A DNA stretch of 64,000 nt from UBA7985 sp002690455 (GTDB taxonomy: Bacteria; Pseudomonadota; Alphaproteobacteria; UBA7985), in assembly GCA_965662775.1 (NCBI GenBank), contig CBFIIW010000007.1:1-64000 (forward strand), written 5' to 3'. This document shows positions 42,639-52,117 of the stretch, one piece after another; the stretch's first letter is position 1, and each line of letters begins with the position of its first letter. Position numbers and translations under genes: made by a program. The notes beneath the pieces are model-generated. The model saw nothing but the letters and a program-made list of their open reading frames with translations, made no database searches and had not been told where the DNA came from.

Positions 42639-43074
42639 TGAAAACTCCAATACCCCTCAGCAGACCACCAAATGCGAACTCGTGTGGTTGCTGCGACGCA
42701 TGACGCGTCCTTTGGTTTGCCCTAGCGGGCAGAGATGTATCTCAAGTTTTTCACAAACACCATTAAAACTGGCCGTGTCGACCCTGAAAAAATGAACTAT
42801 GGGCGGATCGGCGTTTGACAGTCGTTTCATCGCGCTAGGGCGGTCTTTGTTTTTAAACCTGAGTCGTATGAAATTACTTGGACATAAAGTACGGCAGTCA
42901 TAGCACAGCTTCTGGGCAAAATCCCGCTAAAAGTGAAAGACGACAGCAAAGTCTCGCCCCAATTGTGAATCGATCCAATTGTACGACTTTCACTAGAATA
43001 ATTGCACGTTTACAGGTTGTTATAGAAATTAGATGAAATGCCGAAATATGAGCGCTGCAGGAGTCACAATGTGG
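42639..43074. other. Gap between small ORF and arsJ
   Basis: These 436 bases lie upstream of the 43-residue ORF and downstream of arsJ, all on the minus strand. The half near arsJ is distinctly AT-rich. I see no terminator with a T run, no RNA gene and no repeat of the hairpin families. Confidence 0.4.
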
Positions 43075-44433
43075 CTAGACTACGCTGTTACCCTGCGGAG
43101 TAGTTGCCTTGAGTGGCGTCTGAGGCAGGCGCAGAGAGGCAGCCCAGGCCAGGGCACAAAACAAGGCTGCCACGAGCAGGCACGCCAATAGGCCGTTTTT
43201 GCCGGCAACGCCACCGAAGGACTGGAAAATCACGCCGGAAAGCAGCGCCCCCATCAGTCGGCCACCGGCATTGCTCATGTAGTAGAAGCCAACATCCAAC
43301 GCGACATCCTCAGCCTTTGCGTAGGCCAAGACCAGAAACGAGTGTAAGGTAGAATTGAGCGCGAAAATGGCGCCAAACAGGAAGAGCGCCCCCGCCACAA
43401 TCCACGTCAAACCATCAAGGGGCAACAGCTGCACAGCCACCGACAGTGCCAGCAGAATGATCACCAGCACCGCCCCCCACAGCCGGAGCGCCCGCACCGA
43501 TTGCCCCAGCGCACTCCGGCGGTTACCGAGTAGGTTGGGTGTCGCTCCCTGAACTGCACCATAGCCAATCACCCACGCTGCCATAAAGGTGCCGACAGCG
43601 GCGAATGTCCAGCCTTGGGCGTAGAAGAACAGCGGCACGCCGACGACGAACCAGACATCACGAGCCCCGAACAGAAACACCCGCGCTAGCGATAGCTGAT
43701 TGAGGGCGGACGAAGTTGAGAAGATCGCAGAAAACGGCAGTTGGGCGCGTTTTCGGTTCGAAAGGGTTGCAGGCAAAAAGGCCAGCACCCCGAACAAAAT
43801 TAGCACCAGCCCGCCCACGAGAACCCACAGACCGGCACTGAAGCCAATTGTCTGCAAAAGCCCGGCACCGACGAAAAAACCCAGACCCTTTATCGCGTTC
43901 TTGGAGCCCGTGAGCCGCGCCACCCAGCGCAACAATCGGCTCTCCCCCGCCTCGCCTTCTGGCACCAATGCCTTGACCGCACTTTTTGCCGACATTTTTG
44001 TCAGGTCTTTGGCAACCCCAGCGAGACCCTGCAGCCCCATAACCACAAGAATCGATGCAAGCCCGGCCGTGGTGGGGTTCGCCCAGCTGAGAAGGCCAAG
44101 CGTTGCGATTTGCAGCGCCAGACCCGCGTACAGGGTCAGATTGAGCCCAAAGCGCGTGGCGATCCAGCCCGCGCCCAAATTCGTGACCATGCCCATGAAC
44201 TCATACAGCAGGAACAGGAAAGCGAGTGAGATGGGATCGAAGCCGTTGGTGTGGAAATACAACAGGACCAGCATACGCAATGCGCCATCGGTGAGCATAA
44301 ATGCCCAGTAAGCTGCTGTGACCACTGCGTAACCGATCAGGCTCTGTCGCGGGTCATGGTCTCCTTGATCATCGCGGCTTTGGCTTTGGTCTGTCAGGGT
44401 CTGGCGGCTTTCATCCGTCACGGCCTTGTGCAC
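43075..44433 (-). CDS. arsJ: Organoarsenical efflux permease ArsJ
   Basis: ArsJ is an MFS permease that exports 1-arseno-3-phosphoglycerate, which then decays and releases arsenate outside. The 452-residue protein has about twelve hydrophobic helices and the family opening YWAFMLTDGALRMLVLL, with LLYEFMGMVTNL next and the loop KDLTKMSAKSAVK in mid-protein. The identification is strengthened by the GAPDH gene just upstream, the partner established for ArsJ. The GTG start at 44433 gives a polar N-terminal tail of about 30 residues and is uncertain. Confidence 0.92.
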   Translation of the reverse strand: MHKAVTDESRQTLTDQSQSRDDQGDHDPRQSLIGYAVVTAAYWAFMLTDGALRMLVLLYFHTNGFDPISLAFLFLLYEFMGMVTNLGAGWIATRFGLNLTLYAGLALQIATLGLLSWANPTTAGLASILVVMGLQGLAGVAKDLTKMSAKSAVKALVPEGEAGESRLLRWVARLTGSKNAIKGLGFFVGAGLLQTIGFSAGLWVLVGGLVLILFGVLAFLPATLSNRKRAQLPFSAIFSTSSALNQLSLARVFLFGARDVWFVVGVPLFFYAQGWTFAAVGTFMAAWVIGYGAVQGATPNLLGNRRSALGQSVRALRLWGAVLVIILLALSVAVQLLPLDGLTWIVAGALFLFGAIFALNSTLHSFLVLAYAKAEDVALDVGFYYMSNAGGRLMGALLSGVIFQSFGGVAGKNGLLACLLVAALFCALAWAASLRLPQTPLKATTPQGNSVV

Positions 44434-44483
44434 TCTTCTCTATTCAACTTCATTCCACCAGCGGTTCACAAACGAACCTTGCT

Positions 44484-45512
44484 TCAGCCCTTTGATCGCG
44501 GCTCAAGGCCAGCCAGGACCAACCGGGTCACGTCAGCAAGCCGCCACGCATAGCCCATTTCGTTATCGTACCAAGCATAGACCTTTAGCTGAGTCTCGTT
44601 AATCACCATGGTCGAAAGAGCGTCGATGATGCTCGAACGGGTGTCGTTGGTATAGTCGGCAGAAACCAGAGGTCGATCCTCATAACCCAGAATGCCTGCC
44701 AGCTCCCCCTCAGCGGCAGCCTTGAATGCGGCATTGGCCGCTTCGACGGTTGCGGGCCGTTCCAGCTCAAAAACGCAGTCCGTTAAAGACGCGTTTAGCA
44801 AGGGCACGCGAACAGCATGCCCATTCAGGCAGCCCTTGAGTTGCGGATAAATCATGGTGATCGCCGTTGCTGAGCCCGTGGTGGTTGGGATCAGCGAATT
44901 GAGTGCTGAACGCGCGCGGCGAAGATCCTTATGGGGTCGGTCAACGATCGTCTGAGTGTTAGTGACATCGTGGATCGTGGTCATGGATCCGTGACGAATG
45001 CCAAAGGTCTCCAGCACCACTTTAACAACTGGCGCGAGACAATTGGTGGTGCAGGACGCAGCGGTCACAACGTGTTGAGTGGTGGGATCGTAGTCCTGCT
45101 GGTGATTGACACCATAGACAAGGTTGGCTGCGCCTTCCTTGACCGGCGCCGACACCACCACCTTGAGCACCCCGGCATCGAAATAGGGCTGGAGTTGCTC
45201 GGGCGTCTTGAACGCACCGGTGCAGTCCACGACAAGATCGACGCCCAGATCAGCGAGTGGAAGCCCCGTCAACTCTGCTTGCTGGGTAAACTGGATTCGG
45301 CGTTCGCCGATAGCAATGGTGTCGGTGTCAGGCGCACTCAAGCCCGCATTCCAACGACCATGTACGGTGTCAAACTCCAGCAGGTGGGCATGCATGGCCG
45401 CATCGCCGCCCGTATCGTTGAGCAGCACGATATCAGCGTCGAGTCCTTCATCGACAAATGCACGAATAACGAGCTTTCCGATCCGGCCTAGGCCGTTGAT
45501 GGCGATTCGCAT
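44484..45512 (-). CDS. ArsJ-associated glyceraldehyde-3-phosphate dehydrogenase
   Basis: This GAPDH is 342 residues long, with the NAD motif INGLGRIGK, catalytic cysteine in ASCTTNC and NEMGYA near the end. In arsJ operons the enzyme uses arsenate in place of phosphate, forming 1-arseno-3-phosphoglycerate for export by ArsJ. It lies 50 bases upstream of arsJ on the same strand. GGGAGG precedes the ATG. A housekeeping gap role cannot be excluded, but the neighbour makes the arsenic role more likely. pgk is about 8 kb away, not adjacent. Confidence 0.92.
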   Translation of the reverse strand: MRIAINGLGRIGKLVIRAFVDEGLDADIVLLNDTGGDAAMHAHLLEFDTVHGRWNAGLSAPDTDTIAIGERRIQFTQQAELTGLPLADLGVDLVVDCTGAFKTPEQLQPYFDAGVLKVVVSAPVKEGAANLVYGVNHQQDYDPTTQHVVTAASCTTNCLAPVVKVVLETFGIRHGSMTTIHDVTNTQTIVDRPHKDLRRARSALNSLIPTTTGSATAITMIYPQLKGCLNGHAVRVPLLNASLTDCVFELERPATVEAANAAFKAAAEGELAGILGYEDRPLVSADYTNDTRSSIIDALSTMVINETQLKVYAWYDNEMGYAWRLADVTRLVLAGLEPRSKG

Positions 45513-45563
45513 GGTCTCGCCTCCCTTGATGCTGCTGAGGTCGATCGCTGAAGATAGAAAGGT

Positions 45564-45576
45564 CAGTCGTCGACTG
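45564..45576. promoter_or_regulatory. Palindrome upstream of the gapdh-arsJ unit
   Basis: CAGTCG-T-CGACTG is a perfect 13-base palindrome 52 bases upstream of the GAPDH start, within the 127-bp gap after the DUF2278 gene. It may be an operator. No arsR gene lies in the window to match it with. Confidence 0.3.
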
Positions 45577-45639
45577 GCTATGTGACAGTTTCATGAATGG
45601 CGGGGCTTTGACGCAACGCAACACCAAACAAACTAGAAT

Positions 45640-46308
45640 TCAGGCATTGCCATCGCTGAGCAAAGACCAGATCGAAGCGGCGCCGTGGATGGGGTGCCCC
45701 GTCTGAGCGTGGGTCCGACTGCACTGGCTCTGAAAGGCCCAGAAGTAGCCGATCCATCCCGCCTCTGGCGCTTGGACAAAGAGTGCGCCGTCCTGAAACC
45801 TGCCGTTCGTGCTTTGGTATCGACCTGTTGAACCCTGATTCATATGGACGTTGTGCAGCCCGCGCCGGGCGCGATCGTTGAAGGGTTCACCGAAGGCAAC
45901 GGCGACCCAGCCCTCGGCTCGGGCTTGCGCCAAATCATGATAGAGAATGTCGATCAAGTCGTTGTTCCGGCCCGGACGATGGTGAGGCAGCGCGACCATT
46001 TGACTAAGGCGAAAGAAGTTATCGTGCAGGTAGTCCAGACCACTGCTGCGCCGCTCGCCACGCCGATTCAGAGCGGTCAATCCTTCAGGCAGTGTGGCCA
46101 GCCGTCGGGTCAGCCCGTGGGTAAAAGGCGACAGCCGCATAAAAGCAACTTCGCTGGGCCAGCGGCGGGACTTGACGTTGATCGCCACCCGCCATTCACG
46201 CTGTCCGCCCTTGAGCGTGACGTAGAAGTGCGGGGACTTTTCATCCCGGCGCTCACCGAAAATGTCGATGACGCGACCCTTGACCGCGCCGTATTTCTTT
46301 AGGGACAT
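45640..46308 (-). CDS. DUF2278 family protein
   Basis: This 222-residue protein matches DUF2278 (YukJ-like): a KYGAVKGRVID start, SPHFYVTL and INVKS, then GLDYLHDNFF, PGRNNDLID and the C-terminal HNVHMNQGS and WAFQSQCSRTH segments. No activity is established for the family. It lies 127 bases upstream of the arsJ-associated GAPDH on the same strand and diverges from mnmC. A link to arsenic handling would be inference only. Confidence 0.85.
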   Translation of the reverse strand: MSLKKYGAVKGRVIDIFGERRDEKSPHFYVTLKGGQREWRVAINVKSRRWPSEVAFMRLSPFTHGLTRRLATLPEGLTALNRRGERRSSGLDYLHDNFFRLSQMVALPHHRPGRNNDLIDILYHDLAQARAEGWVAVAFGEPFNDRARRGLHNVHMNQGSTGRYQSTNGRFQDGALFVQAPEAGWIGYFWAFQSQCSRTHAQTGHPIHGAASIWSLLSDGNA

Positions 46309-46407
46309 GCTCCGGCCTGCAACTGCCTACTTTGTTGGGCCAGTGGAACCGACCTGTGCGCAGTGGTCGCTTCCCTTGGCGTTAAAATCAAGCCATAGCT
46401 CAGCATC

Positions 46408-48426
46408 ATGGCTTTTCCTGACCCGCTGCAGATTGAACCCGCCCGGCTGATCCTCGACGGAGACAGGATCGTGGATGCTGACCATGGCGACTGGTACTTC
46501 CAGTACGACGGCATCGATGAAAGCCATTACGTCTATCTCGAGGGCTCTGGCCTGCTCGATCGTCTGCAGTCGCACGACGATTTGGTCGTTGGCGAGGTCG
46601 GCTTTGGCACGGGGCTGAATTTTCAACTGGTCTGTGCGGCCATGGCGAAAGTCGGCTATCGCGGTCGGCTGTCATACGTTGGTGTCGAAGGTCGACCATT
46701 GACAGCCGCGCAGGCCGAGGTCGCCAACAGCCTGCGCCCACCTGCCCTGCGCTGGACCCCGCCAGGCGACCAACCGCGCGCCGGATTTGTGCCCGTGCCT
46801 ATGCCCGCGACCACGTGCTTACCCGCCGCTTCAGCCCCAGTGGGAGTACCAGTGGTAGCGCCAGCCGCACCAAACACAACGCCGGACCTGTTGCTTCTGC
46901 ACGGCGAGGCCAGCGACGCGCTTGCCCGGTTGGTAGCGCAGGTTGATCTGTGGTTCTTTGATGGCTTCTCGCCCGCGAAAAACCCAGACGCCTGGACCCC
47001 TGCTTTGTTCGAGGAGGTTGCGCGTCTATCCCGTCCGGGGGCTCGGTTTTCGACCTTCACAGCCGCAAGTGAGATTCGCCACCGGCTGGAAGCTGCAGGG
47101 TTCAGGGTGGCTAAGCGCCCGGGATGGGGGAAAAAGCGGGAGCACTTGGTCGGAGTCTTCAAGGGCGAGTGGACACCTCGCCTTGCTGCTGGGGGCCGGT
47201 CGCTGAACATCATCGGGGCGGGCATTGCCGGGCAGAGCCTCGCGCTCGCCGCCTGTGCCGCGGGTTTGCCTGTAAACCTGCACGGTACAGCGATGACGCT
47301 GGAGGGGTCGGCTGTGCCGTTGGCGCTCGTCAATTTTCGCCCCAGCGGCGACCCCGGCCCTCTGGGGCATCTGCGCAAAGCCGCCTTCTTCGCAGCGCAA
47401 CAGAGCTACGGCACTTTTGCCCGCGGCATTTCTGAAAGTGAGTCAGGTACGAGCGCGGGACCAGGCACCGACACAGGCACGGGCGCAGGCACGGGCGCGA
47501 TAAATCCCAAAGCCTCAGGTGTGGACCTGGGCCACAGCAGAGATCAGCGCCAGAACCGCCCTCTGGTACGATTTGGAGCTGAATCGATCGTAAACGACGA
47601 TCGCCTGCGCGCCCGATGGGATCGGGAACGCGATGTCACCCATCGGTGGATCAGCGAGGACAGAGTTTTGGTTCCGGGCGCGCTCTGCCTCGACACAGCA
47701 GCTTTCCGGCAAGCGGTCTTCGCGTCTGTCGCCTGCACCCCCGCCGCGTTAGACGGCCCCGATGCCCTGGCAAATATTTTATCCAGCGCCGAACCTGGTG
47801 CCCTGACGATTATTGCTGCAGGGATGGGGTCTCTGACCTTGCTAGATGCCAACAGTGAGCCAGAGGCTGGGTTGCCGTCGCTGGTAGAAACCTTGCGCCC
47901 CAATCGTGGGCAGCAGGACGAGATTCAACTCGATACTGACGAAAACTGCACGCTACGCCGGCCACTGAATTTCGGTCGCCTCTTGCTGCCGCAGACGGGG
48001 CGTGACCGCGCCTGGCTTGGGGCCAGTTTCGACCGCGATCCGCCAACGGACTGGTCGGCACCGCGCGATGCGGACACTACAGACAACCTCCAGCGGCTGG
48101 CGCGCGCGCTGCCTGCCATGCCAGCGCAGTCGACCGGGCGAACTTGGGTGGGACTGCGGGCAACTACCCCAGACCATCTGCCGCTCGCTGGACTGATCGG
48201 GCACAGTCTTGGTCTACTGGTCGGGCTGGGCTCGAAAGGGTTTTTGTACGCGCCAATCTTGAGTCAGTGTCTGATAGCAGAGGTGCTGGGCCGCCCACTG
48301 CCGCTCGAAGGCTGGGTCTGGCGCGCTCTGAACCCTGGTCGGTTCGAGGATACACCCCCGCCCTCTGCAGCCGGGGCGAGCAGGGTCAACACTTTTAACT
48401 CTGATGCCCCCGCTAATACGGCTTGA
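46408..48426 (+). CDS. mnmC: Bifunctional tRNA mnm5s2U34 enzyme MnmC
   Basis: MnmC finishes the wobble uridine: its FAD domain turns cmnm5U into nm5U and its methyltransferase domain makes mnm5U. The 672-residue protein has the methyltransferase part first (GEVGFGTGLNF at 62-72; DGFSPAKNPDAW at 185-196), then the FAD domain (IIGAGIAG, about 268-275). Two low-complexity inserts interrupt it: about 120-158 (Pro/Ala-rich) and about 341-370 (Ser/Gly/Thr-rich). Both domains keep their motifs, so activity is expected. It diverges from the DUF2278 gene. Confidence 0.94.
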   Translation: MAFPDPLQIEPARLILDGDRIVDADHGDWYFQYDGIDESHYVYLEGSGLLDRLQSHDDLVVGEVGFGTGLNFQLVCAAMAKVGYRGRLSYVGVEGRPLTAAQAEVANSLRPPALRWTPPGDQPRAGFVPVPMPATTCLPAASAPVGVPVVAPAAPNTTPDLLLLHGEASDALARLVAQVDLWFFDGFSPAKNPDAWTPALFEEVARLSRPGARFSTFTAASEIRHRLEAAGFRVAKRPGWGKKREHLVGVFKGEWTPRLAAGGRSLNIIGAGIAGQSLALAACAAGLPVNLHGTAMTLEGSAVPLALVNFRPSGDPGPLGHLRKAAFFAAQQSYGTFARGISESESGTSAGPGTDTGTGAGTGAINPKASGVDLGHSRDQRQNRPLVRFGAESIVNDDRLRARWDRERDVTHRWISEDRVLVPGALCLDTAAFRQAVFASVACTPAALDGPDALANILSSAEPGALTIIAAGMGSLTLLDANSEPEAGLPSLVETLRPNRGQQDEIQLDTDENCTLRRPLNFGRLLLPQTGRDRAWLGASFDRDPPTDWSAPRDADTTDNLQRLARALPAMPAQSTGRTWVGLRATTPDHLPLAGLIGHSLGLLVGLGSKGFLYAPILSQCLIAEVLGRPLPLEGWVWRALNPGRFEDTPPPSAAGASRVNTFNSDAPANTA

Positions 48427-48486
48427 ACTGCAAAAACCGCTTGAAACGCTCCAATAACGGCCCTGCCGTCAACCCAAGGATAAGCC

Positions 48487-50319
48487 ATGCCGCCGGTCAC
48501 TAAAGTCTCAATGGGAAACTGGCCCCGGGCGCAGGATGGCAGCAGCCAGCCCAAGCTCCGGGATCTCTTTGGTCTGGTGCGGGAAATTGTCTGGTCCAAA
48601 GTGCCAGAGGAGCGGCGCCCCGGCTTGCTGATCCTGATCGGGTTACTGCTGGTCGCGGACAAAGTATTCGTGATCGGCCTGCCCTTTGTTTATGGCGCCC
48701 TCATCGACAGTCTTGGAATCGGGCTCGAGCTTGCACTGCCACTGGGACTGGTGCTGGCTTACGGGCTGTTCCGGATCGCGGACACCGTGCTCGACAACGT
48801 TATGGACATGCTCATGGACCGGGTTAGCCTGCGTGCCATTCGACGAGTGACGACAGATGTCTATGGGCACATCCTGCGTCTCCCACTGTCCTACCATCTC
48901 GACAACCGAAAGGGTGGCTTGGCACAGTCCGTCGAGCGCGGAACACGGGCGCTGGAAGACCTGGCCAACGTGACCCTGCTCGGGTTCCTGCCGATTATTA
49001 TCGAGCTGGTGATCGCCTATATTCTGCTCATTGCCCGCTACGACCTGCTCTCGGCGATGATCCTTGCGGGCACCATGGTACTTTATCTGCTGGCTGTAGT
49101 GATTTTTGATCGTATTCGTTCGCGTCTGGTCGGGCGAGTCAACGAGGCGGAGGATCGGGTCTCCGACCTGATTGTTGAGGGGCTGAGCTACGCCGAGACC
49201 GTCAAAACCTTTGCCGCCGAGACGCGGCAGGCAAGAGCCGTGGATTCCGCCATGGAGGACTACCGCGGCCGCGCCATGAAGGTTTCTGTTTACTTCATGT
49301 TCCGGCAGGTCACCATCGCGCTGATCCTCAGTGGCTCGCTTGTCATCTTGCTGGCGCTGACAGTCCCGAAGGTCTCGACCGGGGCGCTGACTGTAGGTGG
49401 TTTTGTGGCGCTTGCAGCTTTGATCCTGAGGTTGTTCCAGCCCTTGCGCGGCCTGGGGATCGTCAATCGGCGGATCCTTGACAGCCTGCGGCATACCGAG
49501 CGGATGATGTCATTGTTCGAAGTGCCGAACACGATCACTGACCGGCCTGGCGCACCGAATCTGGCACCCGGACCAGGGACGCTTCAGTTTGAGCAGGTGA
49601 GTTTTGATTATCCGTCCAAAGGGCAGGTGCTGAAAAGGCTGGATTTTACCGCCGAGGGTGGACGGACGACCGCTCTGGTGGGACCAACGGGAGCCGGAAA
49701 GTCAACGATCCAGAAGCTGCTTCTGAGGCTATACGATCCCGTTGAAGGCGCGGTGAAAATCGATGGTCAGGACCTGCGTGACGTGCGGCTGGACAGCGCG
49801 CGAGATGCCCTCGGCGTGGTGCCCCAGGACTGCGTGCTGTTCCACGACACCATCGACGCCAACATTCGCTACGCACGACCAGATGCCACCGATGCCGAGG
49901 TGCATGAGGCCGCCCGCATGGCGGCGTTCTCCGATTTTGTGGATAGCCTGCCACTGAAATATCAGACAATCGTGGGCGATCGAGGATTGAAGCTTTCGGG
50001 TGGTGAACGGCAGCGGTTGGCCATTGCAAGGGCCTACCTGAAGGAGCCACTGATCTTCATCCTCGACGAAGCGACCTCTTCGCTCGACAGTGCAACTGAG
50101 GCAGAGATTGTCCGAAACTTTACCATGGCGGGCGAGGGCAGAACCCAGCTGATCATCGCCCATCGGTTGTCGACCGTGATGCACGCCGATCTGATTCTGG
50201 TACTGGACGGTGGCCGCTTGGTTGAACAGGGAAACCACGAGAAACTCCTGGCCCAGAAAGGGCTTTACGCTGATCTGTGGGAACGGCAGACGGAAGCGAA
50301 GCCGAGCGCAGAGACCTGA
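48487..50319 (+). CDS. ATM1/HMT1-like ABC exporter (fused permease-ATPase)
   Basis: This half-transporter of 610 residues has a six-helix permease domain (about 45-330) followed by an ATPase domain. The ATPase has Walker A GPTGAGKST (399-407), signature LSGGERQRLAIARA (near 504) and Walker B IFILDEATSSLDS. Permease features such as YHLDNRKGGLAQSVERG and NEAEDRVSDLIVEGLSYAETVK fit the ATM1/HMT1/ABCB7 group. Members export glutathione-linked sulfur or metal compounds; the substrate here is not proven. It follows mnmC by 60 bases. Confidence 0.9.
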   Translation: MPPVTKVSMGNWPRAQDGSSQPKLRDLFGLVREIVWSKVPEERRPGLLILIGLLLVADKVFVIGLPFVYGALIDSLGIGLELALPLGLVLAYGLFRIADTVLDNVMDMLMDRVSLRAIRRVTTDVYGHILRLPLSYHLDNRKGGLAQSVERGTRALEDLANVTLLGFLPIIIELVIAYILLIARYDLLSAMILAGTMVLYLLAVVIFDRIRSRLVGRVNEAEDRVSDLIVEGLSYAETVKTFAAETRQARAVDSAMEDYRGRAMKVSVYFMFRQVTIALILSGSLVILLALTVPKVSTGALTVGGFVALAALILRLFQPLRGLGIVNRRILDSLRHTERMMSLFEVPNTITDRPGAPNLAPGPGTLQFEQVSFDYPSKGQVLKRLDFTAEGGRTTALVGPTGAGKSTIQKLLLRLYDPVEGAVKIDGQDLRDVRLDSARDALGVVPQDCVLFHDTIDANIRYARPDATDAEVHEAARMAAFSDFVDSLPLKYQTIVGDRGLKLSGGERQRLAIARAYLKEPLIFILDEATSSLDSATEAEIVRNFTMAGEGRTQLIIAHRLSTVMHADLILVLDGGRLVEQGNHEKLLAQKGLYADLWERQTEAKPSAET

Positions 50320-50377
50320 GGCCTCACCGCGTACATGGTGATGTGCCGTGCTGCCCCGAAAACGAGCCCGCATCTGG

Positions 50378-50431
50378 GTTGCGCGTGGGAGGGCCGAAGG
50401 CCGCGAAGCGGCCGAGGACCGAGCGCGCCAT
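50378..50431. repeat. Nested-hairpin repeat, copy D
   Basis: This is the best match to copy A at 47-99. The shared core from the GGAGGGCC start to the GCGCGCC end has only a few differences. The arms are GTTGCGCG/GCGCGC, GGGCC/GGACC and CCGC/GCGG around GAA. It lies 58 bases after the ABC exporter stop. Confidence 0.75.
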
Positions 50432-50489
50432 ATCGCCTGGTCAACAAACCCGTAGCGTAGCAACTTAGCCCCGGTCAAAAAGATGCGCA

Positions 50490-50526
50490 CTCGATTTGAC
50501 GCCGCTTCGCGGCTTACAAATCTCCC
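50490..50526. repeat. 37-nt hairpin repeat, copy 2
   Basis: Identical over 37 bases to 30689-30725, with the palindromic arms GATTTG/CAAATC and GCCGC/GCGGC. It follows nested-hairpin copy D by about 60 bases, which repeats the pairing seen in the cbiD-cobA gap. Confidence 0.8.
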
Positions 50527-50543
50527 ACGCGCACTTAAACAGA

Positions 50544-50573
50544 CAGCCCGCGCGTCACGCGGGCTGACATTTT
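50544..50573 (+). terminator. Probable terminator after the ABC exporter
   Basis: A 9-bp stem CAGCCCGCG/CGCGGGCTG with a 5-base loop is followed after three bases by TTTT. It lies between convergent genes and could work in both directions. Confidence 0.6.
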
Positions 50574-50689
50574 GATCCCTGCTGCGGAACAAGTAATGGT
50601 TAGCGTTTCATCCCCAGCGACTGTCGCTACAGCCACCGCCGCGGACGCGGACGAAGAGGGTCGTACCGGTCTCTCTCGATCTCATCACA

Positions 50690-52117
50690 TTAAAGCACCG
50701 CTACGCGCAAAATGTTGGTTGATCCCGACGCCCCGAGCGGCATCCCGGCGGTAATGGCAATGACATCACCATCGTCGCCCAATTGCTGCTCACGAGCCGC
50801 TCGGACAGCGACCTCGACGATCTCTTTCCACGAGCTTAGGGATGGCATCAGCAGCGGATGTACACCGCAGACAACGGTCATTGCCCGCCGCGTCTCAGCA
50901 GAGTCGGTCAAGCACAAGATCGGTCGACCCGGTCGCAGGCGCGCTACGCGGCGCGCCGTCGATCCACTCGACGTATGAACCACGATAGCACTGGCCTCAA
51001 GCTCCCGCGCCACACCTACAGCCGCCCGCGCAATTGCACCGCCAATGGTTTCTATGCGTGCTTCAGTGGCGTCCTCTTCACTAAAGGCCGCCAAGGTTCC
51101 AGGGTCGGGGTCATCAGCCTCCGCCGCGACGATCAGTCGATCCATCATAGCCACCGCATCCGTGGGGTACTGCCCCACAGCCGTCTCAGCCGACAGTGTC
51201 ACGGCGTCAGCGCCGTCGTAGACGGCCTGACAGACATCAGACGCCTCCGCCCGCGTGGGTGTAGGATCATTGACCATGGATTCCAGCATCTGGGCGGCAA
51301 CAACAACCGGCTTGCCTGCTCGACGCGCCGCGATAACCGTATCCTTCTGCGCATTAGGGATCCGCTCCACCGGGATGCTGGAACCCAGATCTCCACGCGC
51401 CAGAAACAGGCCATCTGCCAACTCCAGCACAGCGTCGAGTTGATCCAGCAGGGACTGACTGTCGATCTTGATCATCAGCTTCGCCCGGTCACCGATCCGT
51501 CGCCGGAAATCTCGCACCACGTCAAGCGATCCGTTCGCGTTGGCAGCGACCCAGTCAACCCTGGCATCCAGTGCCACCTTCAGGCTTTCTGCATCACGGG
51601 CAGAGACAGCCGCCGTCGGCACCGGCACATTCGGAAACAAGATCGCCTTGTTCGCGCTCAGTACGCCGCCAGCCACAACCTCCGTCGTCAGTCGGTAAAG
51701 CGTCACTTCCGTCACCCGCAGGGTCAGACGACCGTCGTCCAGTCGGAGTAAATCGCCAACCCGCGAGTGAGCGAAGGCTTCAGGAAATGGCAAGTTTACG
51801 CGAGAGCCATCGCCCGGATCGGGGGACTGGTCGAGGGTAAAGATCTGACCAGGCTCCAGTTCGACCGCGCCATCGGTAAAGCCACCGATCCGCATCTTCA
51901 GCCCCGGCAAATCCCAAAGCGTGCCGACCGGCTCAGAAGCATCGGTAATTGTCGCTTGTACCCGACTGACCATCGAAGCATTCGTGACGTCGTCGCCGTA
52001 AGCCGCGTTGATCCGGAACACGTCAGCCCCAGCCTCGTAGAGCGAGCGCATCGCCTCTGCGCTCCCTGTTTCCGGTCCCAGGGTTGCAACAATCTTGGCC
52101 AGTCGGTTGCGCAGCAT
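50690..52117 (-). CDS. pyk: Pyruvate kinase
   Basis: Pyruvate kinase makes pyruvate and ATP from phosphoenolpyruvate. The 475-residue protein has the start KIVATLGPETGSAEAM, NAAYG in place of the usual NFSHG, IKIDSQ in place of the usual KIE core, and LARGDLGSSIP. AQMLESM, the SAETAVGQYP block and HTSSGSTAR follow. The changed NFSHG and KIE segments are unusual for the family but leave the fold markers in place. Upstream is a 17-base palindrome that may be its operator. Confidence 0.95.
   Translation of the reverse strand: MLRNRLAKIVATLGPETGSAEAMRSLYEAGADVFRINAAYGDDVTNASMVSRVQATITDASEPVGTLWDLPGLKMRIGGFTDGAVELEPGQIFTLDQSPDPGDGSRVNLPFPEAFAHSRVGDLLRLDDGRLTLRVTEVTLYRLTTEVVAGGVLSANKAILFPNVPVPTAAVSARDAESLKVALDARVDWVAANANGSLDVVRDFRRRIGDRAKLMIKIDSQSLLDQLDAVLELADGLFLARGDLGSSIPVERIPNAQKDTVIAARRAGKPVVVAAQMLESMVNDPTPTRAEASDVCQAVYDGADAVTLSAETAVGQYPTDAVAMMDRLIVAAEADDPDPGTLAAFSEEDATEARIETIGGAIARAAVGVARELEASAIVVHTSSGSTARRVARLRPGRPILCLTDSAETRRAMTVVCGVHPLLMPSLSSWKEIVEVAVRAAREQQLGDDGDVIAITAGMPLGASGSTNILRVAVL

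Larger units (their letters stand above)
50320..50689. other. Repeat-bearing gap between the ABC exporter and pyk
   Basis: These 370 bases lie between two convergent genes. They hold nested-hairpin repeat copy D (50378-50431), the 37-nt hairpin repeat copy 2 (50490-50526) and a terminator-like hairpin (50544-50573). I see no gene. Confidence 0.6.

Noticed and set aside
45540..45600. Pho-box-like CTGTCAC with 11-base periodic repeats upstream of the arsJ GAPDH
   Set aside because: Only one 7-mer is close to the PhoB consensus; the others deviate too much.
48487..50319. Multidrug exporter MsbA/LmrA for the ABC protein
   Set aside because: The permease and ATPase segments fit the ATM1/HMT1 group better; a drug role has no support here.
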